Positions 45,056 through 54,172 are shown, numbered from the stretch's first letter. The stretch is DNA of 64,000 bases from Photobacterium aquae (GCF_001029445.1 NZ_LDOT01000006.1:248001-312000), one strand, 5' to 3'. The notes: generated by a model not told the origin, from the letters alone. Numbers and translations are program-made.

Positions 45056-46358
45056 TGTTCTTTATCGTTCGTCTATTTTCAAAACCTTGCTCTTGGTGTG
45101 CACCCTGATTGCGGTGATGTATGGGCTGATTGTCCAACTGGTGTATTTGGGTTCGAATGCCTTTTATCGCACTCAGCTCGAACGTGAGTTGGTGACAGAA
45201 AGAGAGTTATTTAGCCGCCAGTTCACACTGGGAGGAAAGGATGCTGTCCACCAATTGATCCGTTCTCGCCAACAGCAAGGATCGCCATTTTCCTATTCAA
45301 TTGAAGCTAATCGGTATTTGCAGCCTGTGGCCGGTAATTATCCAGCGGTATTGGCCGGGTTGACGGATAAGCAAGGGCTGGTGGTTGAGAATCCGAGGAC
45401 GGGTATAGCGATAGATGACCAGCATAAGCTGATCATAGGAATTAGCCGCCAGCTTCAGGATAAATACCGCGAGGAGATGGAACCGGTAATGATATCCGGT
45501 GTTTTGCTGCCTGCGGTATTGATGTTGGGCATAGTTGCTTTTATTGCGCTAAGAATCATCAAGCGGTTGCAAGAGGTTAATCAGGCGATGAACCGGGTGT
45601 TGTGTGGTGAGAAACAGGTCAAGCTACCTGTTAGCAGTCACAACGATGAGTTTGATTTAATGGCTATTCATTTGAATTTTTTGATAGAACAAGTGGAGAA
45701 ACAAGAAGCCTCCTTGCGATCATTGACGGTAGGTTTAGCACATGATCTGCGTACCCCTATTGCTCGTATCCGGTTGCGGCTTGATGCCTTGTTGTCACAA
45801 GATGGGGCGAAATTATCAACGTCACAGCAAAGGGCGATTGAGGCGTGTCATGATGATGTTGAGCTGTTGCTGGGCCTATTTAATGGGATGCTAGAAATTG
45901 CCAGTTTGAATAGCGGTAAGGCGCAGATCGAAAAGCAAGCGGTTGATCTGGCTATGGTCTGTGCCGATGTGGTGGATTTTATCAAGCCGATTGCCGAGCA
46001 GAAGTCACTGGTTGTAATGATGCGAGAAGATGGTCGCTGCGTGATACAGGGAGAGCCGAGTTTGTTATTTCGTGCCATTTATAATCTGGTCGAAAATGCC
46101 GTTAAATATTCCCCTGAAGGGGGACAGGTTGAGGTGGTTATTGATCCATTTGGGTTGGTGGTTTGTGATCAGGGCAATGGCATTGCAGCGGAAGAGAAAA
46201 TGCGGGTTTGCGAACCGTTATACCGTTGTGACAGTAGCCGCTCGACTCAAGGAGAAGGACTTGGTTTGGCGTTGGTAAATGCGGTGGTGAAGCGTCATTC
46301 CGGATCATTGGTGCTGGGGGACAATCATCCCGGACTCCGAGCGAGGATGTTGTTTTGA
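45036..46358 (+). CDS. Membrane sensor histidine kinase
   Basis: The 440-residue kinase has a first membrane helix at about 15-37 (TLLLVCTLIAVMYGLIVQLV), a small periplasmic sensing part (about 38-150), a second helix (ISGVLLPAVLMLGIVAFIAL), a HAMP-like linker and the HisKA motif GLAHDLRTPIARIRLRL with phospho-His236. The ATPase domain carries N, G1 (VVCDQGNGI) and G2 (GEGLGLALVNAVV) boxes. The signal is unknown. The response regulator gene overlaps its start. Confidence 0.92.
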   Translation: MSFVSHDVLYRSSIFKTLLLVCTLIAVMYGLIVQLVYLGSNAFYRTQLERELVTERELFSRQFTLGGKDAVHQLIRSRQQQGSPFSYSIEANRYLQPVAGNYPAVLAGLTDKQGLVVENPRTGIAIDDQHKLIIGISRQLQDKYREEMEPVMISGVLLPAVLMLGIVAFIALRIIKRLQEVNQAMNRVLCGEKQVKLPVSSHNDEFDLMAIHLNFLIEQVEKQEASLRSLTVGLAHDLRTPIARIRLRLDALLSQDGAKLSTSQQRAIEACHDDVELLLGLFNGMLEIASLNSGKAQIEKQAVDLAMVCADVVDFIKPIAEQKSLVVMMREDGRCVIQGEPSLLFRAIYNLVENAVKYSPEGGQVEVVIDPFGLVVCDQGNGIAAEEKMRVCEPLYRCDSSRSTQGEGLGLALVNAVVKRHSGSLVLGDNHPGLRARMLF

Positions 46359-46419
46359 AAGGCTGTTTTGCGCGAAAAAATGTTTGTTACGTGAGTGAGA
46401 GAAAAGTCCTGATAAAAAG

Positions 46420-46450
46420 AAAAAACCGATGCGTAGGCATCGGTTTTTTA
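46420..46450. terminator. Bidirectional Rho-independent terminator
   Basis: AAAAACCGATGC and GCATCGGTTTTT pair around GTAG between the kinase gene and the convergent DUF3581 gene. Confidence 0.94.
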
Positions 46451-46462
46451 TGGGATAGAACA

Positions 46463-47179
46463 TTAGGCCGCAATGTTGGCAAATTCAGCCTTGCGTGCAT
46501 TGAAGCGTTCAACCAGATCATCAATATCATCTTGGTTGTACGGCTTTAGGCCGCTCATTAGCATGCGTTTACGGCCTGTACCGACAACTTCGCCATTTTC
46601 TTTGAAGCAGAAGTTCAAGGTGACGCTGCCTCGTTTACCATCAACATCGATTTCTGACTCACTCAGTTCAACGGTTGGTGAAGTCAGATCCAAGCGGGTG
46701 AAGTTAAGTTCCATACTTTCATAGATCACCAATGGGCGAGCTGTGTTGATCATAATGCCTTTTGATTTCATCAGTGGCACCATGATATGCGGGAAGTTCA
46801 TGCCAGAGAACTGAACATAGCTTTTGGTGACCTGTTCAATCAGGGTTTTATCCGTGGTGATATCGCCTTCGCGAGTCACGTGGAGATACTCTTTACCAGC
46901 ATCGTCGATAACGGCAAAGTCATTAAAACAGCTATGTTTGGCGAAAAGACCGATACCATCGTTAATCATGCCGGCGAACTCGAAGCGCATCTTCTTGCTG
47001 ATACCTGCACGGGCCAGTACAACAGAGAACAGCAAATCGCCCGGTACACAGAAACGTTTGTTGTCTACATCATGAATGGGGTTGTAGTCGCCAGCGATCT
47101 TTTTTGCAAAATGGCTTGCCTGTTCGCGGTTAAAAGAGAAAACACCATTCTGTTCAGAGTAATAAGAATCTAAAAACAT
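46463..47179 (-). CDS. DUF3581 family protein
   Basis: The 238-residue protein is a DUF3581 member, a family found mainly in marine gammaproteobacteria. The start FNREQASHFAKKIAGDYNPI with the following HDVD resembles the MaoC-like hot-dog signature, so it may bind a CoA thioester or acyl chain. The second half (ARPLVIYESMELNFTRLDLT, then GEVVGTGRKRMLM) looks like a second hot-dog repeat. No catalytic claim is made. It has no export signal. It is a single gene with a bidirectional terminator downstream. Confidence 0.88.
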   Translation of the reverse strand: MFLDSYYSEQNGVFSFNREQASHFAKKIAGDYNPIHDVDNKRFCVPGDLLFSVVLARAGISKKMRFEFAGMINDGIGLFAKHSCFNDFAVIDDAGKEYLHVTREGDITTDKTLIEQVTKSYVQFSGMNFPHIMVPLMKSKGIMINTARPLVIYESMELNFTRLDLTSPTVELSESEIDVDGKRGSVTLNFCFKENGEVVGTGRKRMLMSGLKPYNQDDIDDLVERFNARKAEFANIAA

Positions 47180-47445
47180 AACTCACGTTCTGATAGGGAT
47201 TAATTAACTACGTACATTTTACCTGATCTGTTTCGTTTAAATGGTCTAGCCAGTGGTTTGTTTAATAAGTGTTCAGGTTTGTACTGACAGAGCAATAGAT
47301 ATACGGCATTGTTCTTGCTTTGTAAACAAGAATGGAAAAAACAGCGGTTTAGTCATTTATTGTGTATCGTATTGTACGAAGAGTGATTTTTGTTAACTAA
47401 GTCATAAATTAACAGTGCGAATTTTCTCGAAACTCTGGTAGTATC
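47180..47445. other. AT-rich intergenic region upstream of DUF3581
   Basis: This holds the minus-strand DUF3581 promoter and, at its right end, a plus-strand extended -10-like element TGGTAGTAT (47436-47444) ahead of the hairpin series. No gene is supported. Confidence 0.5.
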
Positions 47446-47661
47446 ATGGACATAATGGCAAATGTGACAATAAAACCTTAAAAATTACTAATTGTTACAA
47501 GTGAATTTGCTGTTTGACAGACAGGTTCTTGATTAAAAGAACAGGGCTGGGGTTGCTTTAGTTTTAACTGAGTGTCGGAAAAGTTGTATACCCTAAGGGG
47601 GATACATTCATCTTCTAGCGTGTAGAAGCTCGGAAAACATAAGTAGCACGGAAGCTGCACT

Positions 47662-47710
47662 AAAAAAAGAGGCACTCGGTAAACAGCGTTCGCGCTGTTT
47701 GCTGAGTGCC
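47662..47710 (-). terminator. Strong hairpin with TTCG loop, terminator on the minus strand
   Basis: An 18-bp stem (GGCACTCGGTAAACAGCG with its near-complement, two G-U pairs) is followed on the minus strand by CT and seven T. It would be a second terminator behind the mobB-moeA operon. Confidence 0.7.
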
Positions 47711-47759
47711 AAAAATCAGCAGCAGTACAGCCCAATCCCCAATGCTCATAAGTAAAGCG

Positions 47760-47790
47760 AAAAAAGGCAGCCAATTGGCTGCCTTTTTTC
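47760..47790. terminator. Bidirectional Rho-independent terminator after mobB-moeA
   Basis: GGCAGCCAATTGGCTGCC is self-complementary and flanked by six A and six T. Confidence 0.92.
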
Positions 47791-47809
47791 ATTGCGAGAG
47801 ATTATCCAT

Positions 47810-49585
47810 CTAAATCCGATTGATGAGAGGGATAACTCGGACCTGTTCACCCATTTCAACATTAGGTTGTTCAGGTAGGATTTCAATTAGGCAATTTGCT
47901 TCACTCATCGAGCGCAAAATGCCTGAGCCTTGCTTGCCTGTCGCACTAACAGTCAGGCGACCATTGGCATCGAATTGGTAGCAGCCTCGGCTGTACTCGG
48001 TGCGTCCTGGGCGAGAGCGCAACTTTTCTGTTGCCGTCGCAAGCATAACCGGTGCCTGCCAAGTGGTGTAACCTTGCATCTTGCGCAGAGCGGGTTCGAC
48101 AAATTGCAAGAAGGCCACCATAACCGCGACAGGGTTGCCGGGTAGGCCAAAGAATGGTTTGTTGTTGATTTGGCCAAAGGCGAGTGGGCGGCCCGGACGC
48201 ATATTGATGCGCCAGAAGTTGATTTGGCCCAGCTTGCTGAGGATGGTCTTGATGTAATCAGCATCACCGACCGAGACACCACCGGATGACAAAATCACGT
48301 CGGCTTGTTCACTGGCTGTCTTTAGCGTTGCTTCAAGTGAAGCCTCGTTATCTTCGATAATGCCCAAATCGACGACCTCACAGCCTGCTTTGCTAAGCAT
48401 GGCATGCAGGGTGTAGCGGTTGGAGTCGTAAATGCAGTTTTGTTTTTGGGCTTCGCCAGGGTGCTGGACTTCATCGCCTGTTGAGAAGATGGCCACTTTC
48501 AGTTGTGGGCGAACAGAAACCGATGGCAAGCCTAGCGAGGCAATCATACCCAGCTCAGGAGCGGTGATTAGGCTGCCTGCATTGACGGCAGCTTGGCCTA
48601 TAGCCAGATCTTCACCGGCCTGACGGACGTTTTGCCCTTGGCGAATAGCTCCCATGGTAAGGTCAAACGTGACGGTGTCACCGTCTTGTTGTGCTTGTTC
48701 ACGCATAATGACCGTATCGGCATTGTCGGGAACAGGGGCTCCGGTCATAATTCTAACCGCTTGGCCTTGCTCCAGTGGGGCGTCATAGCTATGACCTGCC
48801 ATCACTTGGCCGACAACCTGGTAGCTGTCTCGGTTGAGGTCATCGCCGCGAATGGCATAGCCATCCATCGCTGAGTTGGTGTGCTGAGGTACATTAACCG
48901 GCGAAAGAATATCGTCTGCGACAATTTGTCCCAATGCAGCTTTCAGATCAACGGTTACCTTGGTGGTTGGTGCGACGATTTGTGCCAATATCTGTGCGCG
49001 GCCCTGTTCGACGGACAGCATGCCAGACGGGTCCAGGTCACTGCAGCTCAATGTCTCTTGTTGTTGGCTGGGGGACTTGGCGAAGTTGATGACAAACTCA
49101 GTAATCGCATCCAGATCATTGATATCTAGTGTAGGCAGTTCGGTTTGTGCTTGGCTGTCGCTGGCAACGGCAATGATGTTGCTGTCTTCAGGGAAGAGCC
49201 AAGGCTTGCCTATTTCGTCGCGGTGCAGTTCGATTTTAGGAAAATCGATTTTTTTGAATCCTTCAACCAAGATAAGGTCGAGCTGGGTTTGGTCGAGCTG
49301 ATTAATGAGTTGCGGCAGTGTAGCTTCTTGCTCGGGCGTTTCCGTAACCATTGCGCTGCGGTAACGAGAAGAGATAAGCATCTGGTTCGCACCGGCTTTG
49401 CGCAGGCGGTAGCTGTCTTTGCCTTCTTTATCGATATCGAAATTGTGGTGGGCATGTTTGATCACAGCAACACGAATGCCACGTTCGACCAGTTTAGGCA
49501 GCATGGCTTCGAGTAGGGTAGTTTTGCCGGTGCCGCTCCAGGCTGCAAAGCCAAGAAGCGGGAGGTTTGCAGTAATTTGGCTCAT
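47810..49585 (-). CDS. MobB-MoeA fusion protein
   Basis: This 591-residue protein joins two cofactor enzymes. Residues 1-170 are MobB, a GTP-binding partner of MobA, with the Walker A loop [13 protein letters not shown] and the [20 protein letters not shown] segment. After a linker (about 170-190), residues 195-591 are a complete Moe[74 protein letters not shown] and a domain IV end. MoeA inserts molybdate (or in some systems tungstate) into molybdopterin. The gene overlaps mobA by 4 bases and is the last gene of the tup-mob operon. It is the second MoeA in the window; the other is at 10148-11380. Confidence 0.94.
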   Translation of the reverse strand: MSQITANLPLLGFAAWSGTGKTTLLEAMLPKLVERGIRVAVIKHAHHNFDIDKEGKDSYRLRKAGANQMLISSRYRSAMVTETPEQEATLPQLINQLDQTQLDLILVEGFKKIDFPKIELHRDEIGKPWLFPEDSNIIAVASDSQAQTELPTLDINDLDAITEFVINFAKSPSQQQETLSCSDLDPSGMLSVEQGRAQILAQIVAPTTKVTVDLKAALGQIVADDILSPVNVPQHTNSAMDGYAIRGDDLNRDSYQVVGQVMAGHSYDAPLEQGQAVRIMTGAPVPDNADTVIMREQAQQDGDTVTFDLTMGAIRQGQNVRQAGEDLAIGQAAVNAGSLITAPELGMIASLGLPSVSVRPQLKVAIFSTGDEVQHPGEAQKQNCIYDSNRYTLHAMLSKAGCEVVDLGIIEDNEASLEATLKTASEQADVILSSGGVSVGDADYIKTILSKLGQINFWRINMRPGRPLAFGQINNKPFFGLPGNPVAVMVAFLQFVEPALRKMQGYTTWQAPVMLATATEKLRSRPGRTEYSRGCYQFDANGRLTVSATGKQGSGILRSMSEANCLIEILPEQPNVEMGEQVRVIPLINRI

Positions 49586-50166
49586 AGCGCTTGTCCGAAT
49601 TTTTCTAGTTCTTCTGGAGTATTGAGGTTCACGAATGCATTGGGCTGATCGCTAAAATCAACCGTGATCATGTTGCATTGACGATATAGCAAAATAATCT
49701 TTCGGTCACCGTCTGCAAGGAATTGTTCGAGTTTTGGCAGAATACGGCGGTTGACTAAGGTAACAACGGGCTGGATGTGGTCGCCATCATGGGCAACGGC
49801 GATGTCTGTTGTTTCATCGCAGGCTCGGCTCATTCGATCCACTAGATCATAGGGAAGCTGCGGGCAGTCACATGGAACAAAGCCAATCCATTCACTATCA
49901 ATGTGATGTAAGGCTGCATGCATACCGCCGAGTGGGCCGGGGTAGTTTTGGATATGATCGCCAAAGACAGGGGCATACTGCTGGTATGTTTCCTGATTGC
50001 GGTTGGCGTTTATCGTTATGTTGTTGGTTTGCGGCTTGAGGATGCCAATAACGTGTTCGATCATGGCTTGGCCGGCCAGTGTGACCAGCCCTTTATCGTT
50101 GCCGCCCATTCGGCTGGCTTGCCCGCCGGCAAGGATAACCCAATGGGTTTGTTCAGGCGTAGGCAT
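49582..50166 (-). CDS. mobA: Molybdenum cofactor guanylyltransferase MobA
   Basis: MobA attaches GMP from GTP to Mo-molybdopterin, giving the guanine dinucleotide cofactor used by enzymes such as formate dehydrogenase and nitrate reductase. The 194-residue protein has the nucleotide-binding start [19 protein letters not shown], then [12 protein letters not shown] and the [10 protein letters not shown] metal-site motif. Length equals E. coli MobA (194). It overlaps the upstream ATPase gene by about 14 bases and the downstream mobB-moeA gene by 4 bases, so it is deep inside a coupled operon. Confidence 0.95.
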   Translation of the reverse strand: MPTPEQTHWVILAGGQASRMGGNDKGLVTLAGQAMIEHVIGILKPQTNNITINANRNQETYQQYAPVFGDHIQNYPGPLGGMHAALHHIDSEWIGFVPCDCPQLPYDLVDRMSRACDETTDIAVAHDGDHIQPVVTLVNRRILPKLEQFLADGDRKIILLYRQCNMITVDFSDQPNAFVNLNTPEELEKFGQAL

Positions 50167-50857
50167 AGGTGTCGTTGTCCCCGTCTACAAGTTGAAGTGT
50201 GGCGCGTTCAATCAATTGCGAATCTGTAATTGTCCATTGCCGACGGCAAAGTTCGGTCAGAGCATTTTTCTGATGGCTGGTGATCACCAAACTGGTACCG
50301 CGCGCAAGTAGGTCTTTGCATAATACCACCATACGCTCTATGGATTCCTGATCAAGGCTGGCGCTGGATTCATCCATCAGTAGCACGCTTGGGTTCAGAA
50401 CCCATGCGCGCGCCATAGCAACCCGCTGGCGTTCACCGCCTGATAACACGGAGATATGTTCGTCTGCCAGCGTTTCAAGTCCGACCATCCGCAGGGCATT
50501 GATTGCCTCGGTGCGGCGCTTTCGGCGATCACGCAGAGAGAACTTTAGGCCATAACACACATTATCCAATACACTGCCGTCGAACATATACGGTGTTTGG
50601 TGCATGTAAATGACGCCGCTGTTGCTTTGGGCACAGAACAAACGGCGGATCCACGAGTTATGGCTTAGGTTAATATCGCCGGTTGATGGCTTTTGCAATC
50701 CGCTCAGCACTTTGAGCAGGGTGGTTTTCCCCACGCCATTGTCGCCGGTAAGGTAGATGGCATCTTTGGGGCCAAGTACCAAGTGCGGGATGTGAAACAG
50801 CAGCCGCTCTTTAAACCGAACAGACAAATCATTGGCTTGTATCGAGAGTTGAGTCAT
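50153..50857 (-). CDS. tupC: ABC transporter ATPase, tungstate type (TupC)
   Basis: The 234-residue ATPase powers the adjacent importer. It has Walker [17 protein letters not shown], the signature [15 protein letters not shown], Walker [13 protein letters not shown] and the switch His of ITSHQ. I chose the ATG at 50857, which has GGGA 7 bases upstream, over a TTG at 50860. Its place after a TupA and a TupB gene sets it as the tungstate, or possibly molybdate, uptake ATPase. The gap to tupB is 12 bases and it overlaps mobA. Confidence 0.9.
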   Translation of the reverse strand: MTQLSIQANDLSVRFKERLLFHIPHLVLGPKDAIYLTGDNGVGKTTLLKVLSGLQKPSTGDINLSHNSWIRRLFCAQSNSGVIYMHQTPYMFDGSVLDNVCYGLKFSLRDRRKRRTEAINALRMVGLETLADEHISVLSGGERQRVAMARAWVLNPSVLLMDESSASLDQESIERMVVLCKDLLARGTSLVITSHQKNALTELCRRQWTITDSQLIERATLQLVDGDNDTYAYA

Positions 50858-50869
50858 CAAAATTCCCGC

Positions 50870-51571
50870 TTAGTTAGTACGCAAATGGGCCTTGCCATGT
50901 GCGACAGATAAGATGAAGTTTAGTCCCAATGCCAATACCAGCAGTACCATCCCTAATGCTACCCCCTGGGCGAATGCGCCTTTGGAGCTTTCCAGAGCAA
51001 TGGCCGTCGGAATATTTCGGGTAGAGTTTAAAATATTTCCACCCACCATCATAGAACAACCGACCTCGGTAATGATTCGGCTGAATGAGGTGACGACAGC
51101 GGCAAGCAGCGGAAAGCGGCTTTCCCACATCAGGCTCATGAAGGCTCGAGGCAGGCTGGCTCCGAGAGTGAGTGAGGTTTCCCAGGCGCGACGGTCACTG
51201 TTTTGAAAAGCGGCGTGCATCATAGAGACAAGAATGGGAAAACAGATCAGAATCTGACCGAGGATCATCGCTTGCTGGGTAAACAGTAGTTTCCAGTCAC
51301 CGAGTGGGCCGGCACGTGAAAGCAGCATATAGAGCAGCAGACCGATCACTACAGTTGGAATAGACTGGAAGGTGTTGAACAAAGATAAAATAAGCCATCG
51401 CCCCGGGAATTTCCCGTAGGCGAGGGCAAAGCCGATCAGCATTGAAGGCAATAGCACAATCGCTATTGCCAGCAATGAAACCGAGAATGAAACACCGACG
51501 ATCCCCCAAAGGGCGGTATCCCCGCTAAACAGCAGTTGGATCGCCTGGTGTGTGGTTTGCCATATATCCAT
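50870..51571 (-). CDS. tupB: ABC transporter permease, tungstate type (TupB)
   Basis: The 233-residue inner-membrane permease has about five to six helices and the permease EAA-like loop (AWETSLTLGASLPRAFMSLM, about 151-170) that contacts the ATPase. FSRIITEVGCSMMVGGNI is characteristic of the TupB/WtpB-like branch. The start codon directly follows the tupA stop, so the two are translationally linked. Confidence 0.92.
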   Translation of the reverse strand: MDIWQTTHQAIQLLFSGDTALWGIVGVSFSVSLLAIAIVLLPSMLIGFALAYGKFPGRWLILSLFNTFQSIPTVVIGLLLYMLLSRAGPLGDWKLLFTQQAMILGQILICFPILVSMMHAAFQNSDRRAWETSLTLGASLPRAFMSLMWESRFPLLAAVVTSFSRIITEVGCSMMVGGNILNSTRNIPTAIALESSKGAFAQGVALGMVLLVLALGLNFILSVAHGKAHLRTN

Positions 51572-52384
51572 TTATTGAGCAATAGCATCCGCAACAAACA
51601 GCTGCTCGCCGTGTCGCTTGTAATCGTTGATTAGGTGTTGTGCTTTGGCGTTTACCAACCAGTCGCTGAATACTTTAGCACCCTGGTAGTTGATGTCTGG
51701 GTAACGGCTAGGGTTAACAAGAATCACCTGGTAAGGGTTGAATAGGCGTTGGTCGCCCTGCAAAACGATTTTCAGGTCAAGCTTGTTTTGGTAGGCCAGC
51801 CAAGTACCGCGGTCAGTCAGGGTGTAAGCCTGCAGTTCAGATGCCATGTTCAATGTTGGACCCATACCTTGGCCAACGGCTTTGTAGTTAGTGAAATGAG
51901 GTTCGATTTTCGCCTGAGCCCACAGGTTTAGCTCTTTCTTGTGGGTACCAGAATCGTCACCGCGAGATACAAAGCCTTCATCTTCTTTGGCGATAGTTGT
52001 TAGAGCTTTGGCAACATCAGTCATACCGTCGATGTGGGCTGGATCCGCTTTAGGGCCAACCAGCACAAAGTCATTGTGCATCAGTTTACGAGGCAGAACA
52101 CCAAAACCTTTCTCAACGAAAACGGCCTCAGCTTTTGGTGCGTGGGTCATAACTAGATCCACGTCGCCGTTTTCACCCATACGTAGAGATTTGCCTGTAC
52201 CTGCCGCCAGAACTTCAACGGTGTAACCTGTATCTTTCTTAAATTCAGGTAGTAGGTAATCTAGCAAACCAGAGTGGTATGTGCTGGTAGTGGTCGCCAA
52301 ACGTACAGTCATATCTTCAGCGGCATGCAATGCTGTCGCTGATACTAGTGCCAAAACTGCAATTGTTGTTTTTATAAATTTCAT
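51572..52384 (-). CDS. tupA: Periplasmic tungstate-binding protein TupA
   Basis: TupA binds tungstate with very high affinity in the periplasm and hands it to TupB/TupC; some relatives also take molybdate. The 270-residue protein has a signal peptide (FIKTTIAVLALVSATALHAA). The family motifs follow: RLATTTSTYHSGLLDYLLPE, the anion-site VLAAGTGKSLRMGENGDVDL, MTHAPKAEAVFVEKGFG, and MHNDFVLVGPKADPA, then SRGDDSGTHKKE, whose Ser/Thr/Arg bind the oxyanion. It is the first gene of tupABC-mobA-mobB-moeA and sits behind a sigma-54 promoter. Confidence 0.94.
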   Translation of the reverse strand: MKFIKTTIAVLALVSATALHAAEDMTVRLATTTSTYHSGLLDYLLPEFKKDTGYTVEVLAAGTGKSLRMGENGDVDLVMTHAPKAEAVFVEKGFGVLPRKLMHNDFVLVGPKADPAHIDGMTDVAKALTTIAKEDEGFVSRGDDSGTHKKELNLWAQAKIEPHFTNYKAVGQGMGPTLNMASELQAYTLTDRGTWLAYQNKLDLKIVLQGDQRLFNPYQVILVNPSRYPDINYQGAKVFSDWLVNAKAQHLINDYKRHGEQLFVADAIAQ

Positions 52385-52428
52385 AGGTCTTCCTGACGGT
52401 TAGTCATTTATAGCTATTAAAAGAAAAA

Positions 52429-52442
52429 GCGCACAGTTGCGC
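52429..52442 (-). promoter_or_regulatory. Hairpin near the tupA transcript start
   Basis: GCGCA and TGCGC pair around CAGT. It lies just downstream of the predicted sigma-54 start site and may cap the 5' end of the operon mRNA. Confidence 0.45.
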
Positions 52443-52460
52443 CATCATCGAGCATCCAAA

Positions 52461-52476
52461 AGCAAATGCCGTGCCA
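52461..52476 (-). promoter_or_regulatory. Sigma-54 promoter of the tup-mob operon
   Basis: On the minus strand the bases read TGGCAC-GGCAT-TTGCT, a complete match to the sigma-54 -24/-12 consensus with correct spacing. The predicted start lies near 52450, giving a leader of about 65 bases before tupA. A sigma-54 activator gene diverges from the same region. Confidence 0.88.
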
Positions 52477-52532
52477 ACTTTAAAAGTGATGCCTGTAGTG
52501 ATAGCTGAAAGGCATTTAAATTAATGATTATA

Positions 52533-52554
52533 AACAATATAAATAAATATTGTT
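52533..52554. promoter_or_regulatory. Palindrome, candidate activator-binding site
   Basis: AACAATAT and ATATTGTT are perfect complements around AAATAA. It lies 83-105 bases upstream of the predicted tupA start, the usual distance for an enhancer-binding protein of a sigma-54 promoter, and also 95-116 bases before the response-regulator start. Confidence 0.6.
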
Positions 52555-52648
52555 ATGACGTAGGCGGAATCTTTTGCAAACAATTTTGACAGGGATTATG
52601 ACTGTGAGACAAAATGTCGCACAGATTTCTTAAGTGAACATACAATTT

Positions 52649-54169
52649 ATGTCTGAAAATACCGTGAACTCTTGGTCTGCCGTTTCCGTGCTTGTTGTTG
52701 ATGACGAGCCGGGGATGCGAGCCATATTGAAAAAAGCGCTTAGTAAACAGTTTGCTCAGGTCGATGTCGCCGGCAGTATTGAAGAAGCCGAAGAGCTCAG
52801 GAAACGTTGTCACTTTGATCTGTTGATTGTTGATATCAACTTACCAGGACGTTCCGGTATTGAATGGCACGAAGCTTTTGATCCGAGTACCCGCCGTAGT
52901 GATGTGATTTTCATGACGGGTTATGCGGATTTGGATACTGCGATTAAAGCGTTGCGTGCGGGGGCATCTGATTTCATTCTCAAGCCTTTCAATCTTGATC
53001 AGATGATGCAGTCGGTGCAGCGCTGTATTGAACGCCGTTTAATGGAACGCCAGAATTTTGCCTTGCAGCGTGACGTTGAGCGTACCTATCCGATAGATAT
53101 TATTGGTGATGCGCAAAGTACATTGAGATTAAAGAAGATTATTGGTCAACTTGCACCGTCATTGGCTGCAGTATTGGTAGAAGGTGAGTCTGGGACCGGG
53201 AAAGAGTTGGTTGCCCGTGCGTTGCATCAGCTCAGTCAGCGGAGCGGGCCGTTTGTACCGTTAAACTGCGGGGCGATTGCTCCAGACCTGCTGGAGAGCG
53301 AATTGTTCGGCCATGTTTCAGGAGCGTTTACCGGAGCAAAGAAAGGCCGTGAGGGACTGTTCCGGGTTGCCAATAACGGAACCTTGTTCCTCGATGAAAT
53401 TGGCGAAATGCCATTGTCGATGCAATCCTCTTTGCTGCGCGCCCTTGAGCAGAAGGCGATTCGTCCGGTTGGCTCGGAGCGTGAGGTTCAGGTCGATGTC
53501 CGTATTGTGGCAGCGACGAACCGCAATCTTAAAAAAGAAGTCGAAGAAGGGCGCTTCCGCCGAGATTTGTACTATCGACTCAATGTGCTCACCATCGATA
53601 TGCCTGCACTTCGGAACAGACTAGAAGATATCCCTGCTTTGGCTCATCACTTTACGGTACAACTTTCCAAAGAATTAGGGGTACAGCCAGTCAATTGGAC
53701 CCATGAAGATATTGCAGCGATGCAGGCATACGATTGGCCGGGTAATATTCGTGAGCTGCGTAATATGATGGAACGCTGTTTGCTGTTGGGTAAACCGCCT
53801 GCGGACTATTGGCGCGAACTAGGTGACGGTGTCACGCAGTGGGAAGCAAGCAGTGATGCCGATTCGGCGGTAAAAGCCGAAGAGAGTGAGGCCCCAGAGG
53901 CAGGCGTATCTCAATCTTTGCCATTATCGAATTATAGCGATGACGATCGGCCATGCCGCTGTCACGAACATGATAGCGATGAGGTTATTTTCTGTTATCC
54001 GAGCGAATGGCCTCTAAAAGAGGTGGAAAAGGCGCACATTATGCAGGTAGTGGACTACAACGGTGGTAATAAGTCAGCAGCTGCCCGTCAGCTTGGCGTG
54101 GCACGCAAGACCCTTGAGCGAAAATTCAAGGAGTGGGCTGATGAATCTGAATTGTCGCCGGAAGAATAG
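52649..54169 (+). CDS. NtrC-family sigma-54 response regulator
   Basis: The 506-residue protein has a receiver domain (about 15-130) with phosphoacceptor Asp62 in LLIVDINLPG. The sigma-54 AAA+ domain spans about 155-380, with Walker A EGESGTGKELVARAL, the sigma-contact GAFTGAKKG motif, and LFLDEIGEMPL as Walker B. A Fis-type helix-turn-helix ends it (KSAAARQLGVARKTLERKF). The linker before the Fis domain holds a Cys/His cluster, PCRCHEHDSDEVIFC. I chose ATG 52649; a GTG at 52634 is also in frame. It diverges from the tup-mob operon, whose promoter is of sigma-54 type, so that operon is its likely target. Confidence 0.93.
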   Translation: MSENTVNSWSAVSVLVVDDEPGMRAILKKALSKQFAQVDVAGSIEEAEELRKRCHFDLLIVDINLPGRSGIEWHEAFDPSTRRSDVIFMTGYADLDTAIKALRAGASDFILKPFNLDQMMQSVQRCIERRLMERQNFALQRDVERTYPIDIIGDAQSTLRLKKIIGQLAPSLAAVLVEGESGTGKELVARALHQLSQRSGPFVPLNCGAIAPDLLESELFGHVSGAFTGAKKGREGLFRVANNGTLFLDEIGEMPLSMQSSLLRALEQKAIRPVGSEREVQVDVRIVAATNRNLKKEVEEGRFRRDLYYRLNVLTIDMPALRNRLEDIPALAHHFTVQLSKELGVQPVNWTHEDIAAMQAYDWPGNIRELRNMMERCLLLGKPPADYWRELGDGVTQWEASSDADSAVKAEESEAPEAGVSQSLPLSNYSDDDRPCRCHEHDSDEVIFCYPSEWPLKEVEKAHIMQVVDYNGGNKSAAARQLGVARKTLERKFKEWADESELSPEE

Positions 54170-54172
54170 GGC

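Larger units (their letters stand above)
47451..47790 (+). ncRNA. Candidate structured RNA (series of hairpins ending in a terminator)
   Basis: Read on the plus strand, six hairpins follow one another: GTTCTT/AAGAAC (47525-47542), TGTAT-CCC/GGG-ATACA (47585-47606), CTTCTA/TAGAAG (47612-47628), GTAGC/GCTGC with an ACGGAA loop (47643-47658), an 18-bp stem with a TTCG loop (47671-47710), and a terminator (47766-47789). An extended -10-like element lies at 47436-47444. No open frame fits. The last two hairpins can also act as terminators for mobB-moeA on the other strand, so the RNA is a hypothesis. Confidence 0.4.

Noticed and set aside
44378..46358. Two-component pair as regulator of the RND efflux operon
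   Set aside because: The genes are over 2.5 kb away with nagE and another gene between them, so position gives no support.
47451..47790. CsrB/CsrC-type RNA
   Set aside because: Only four or so GGA motifs are present, whereas CsrB-type RNAs carry many repeated ones, so I kept a general structured-RNA call.
47478..47792. Minus-strand 104-codon frame through the hairpin region
   Set aside because: It runs through a terminator stem and its T-run, has no ribosome site and unusual composition.
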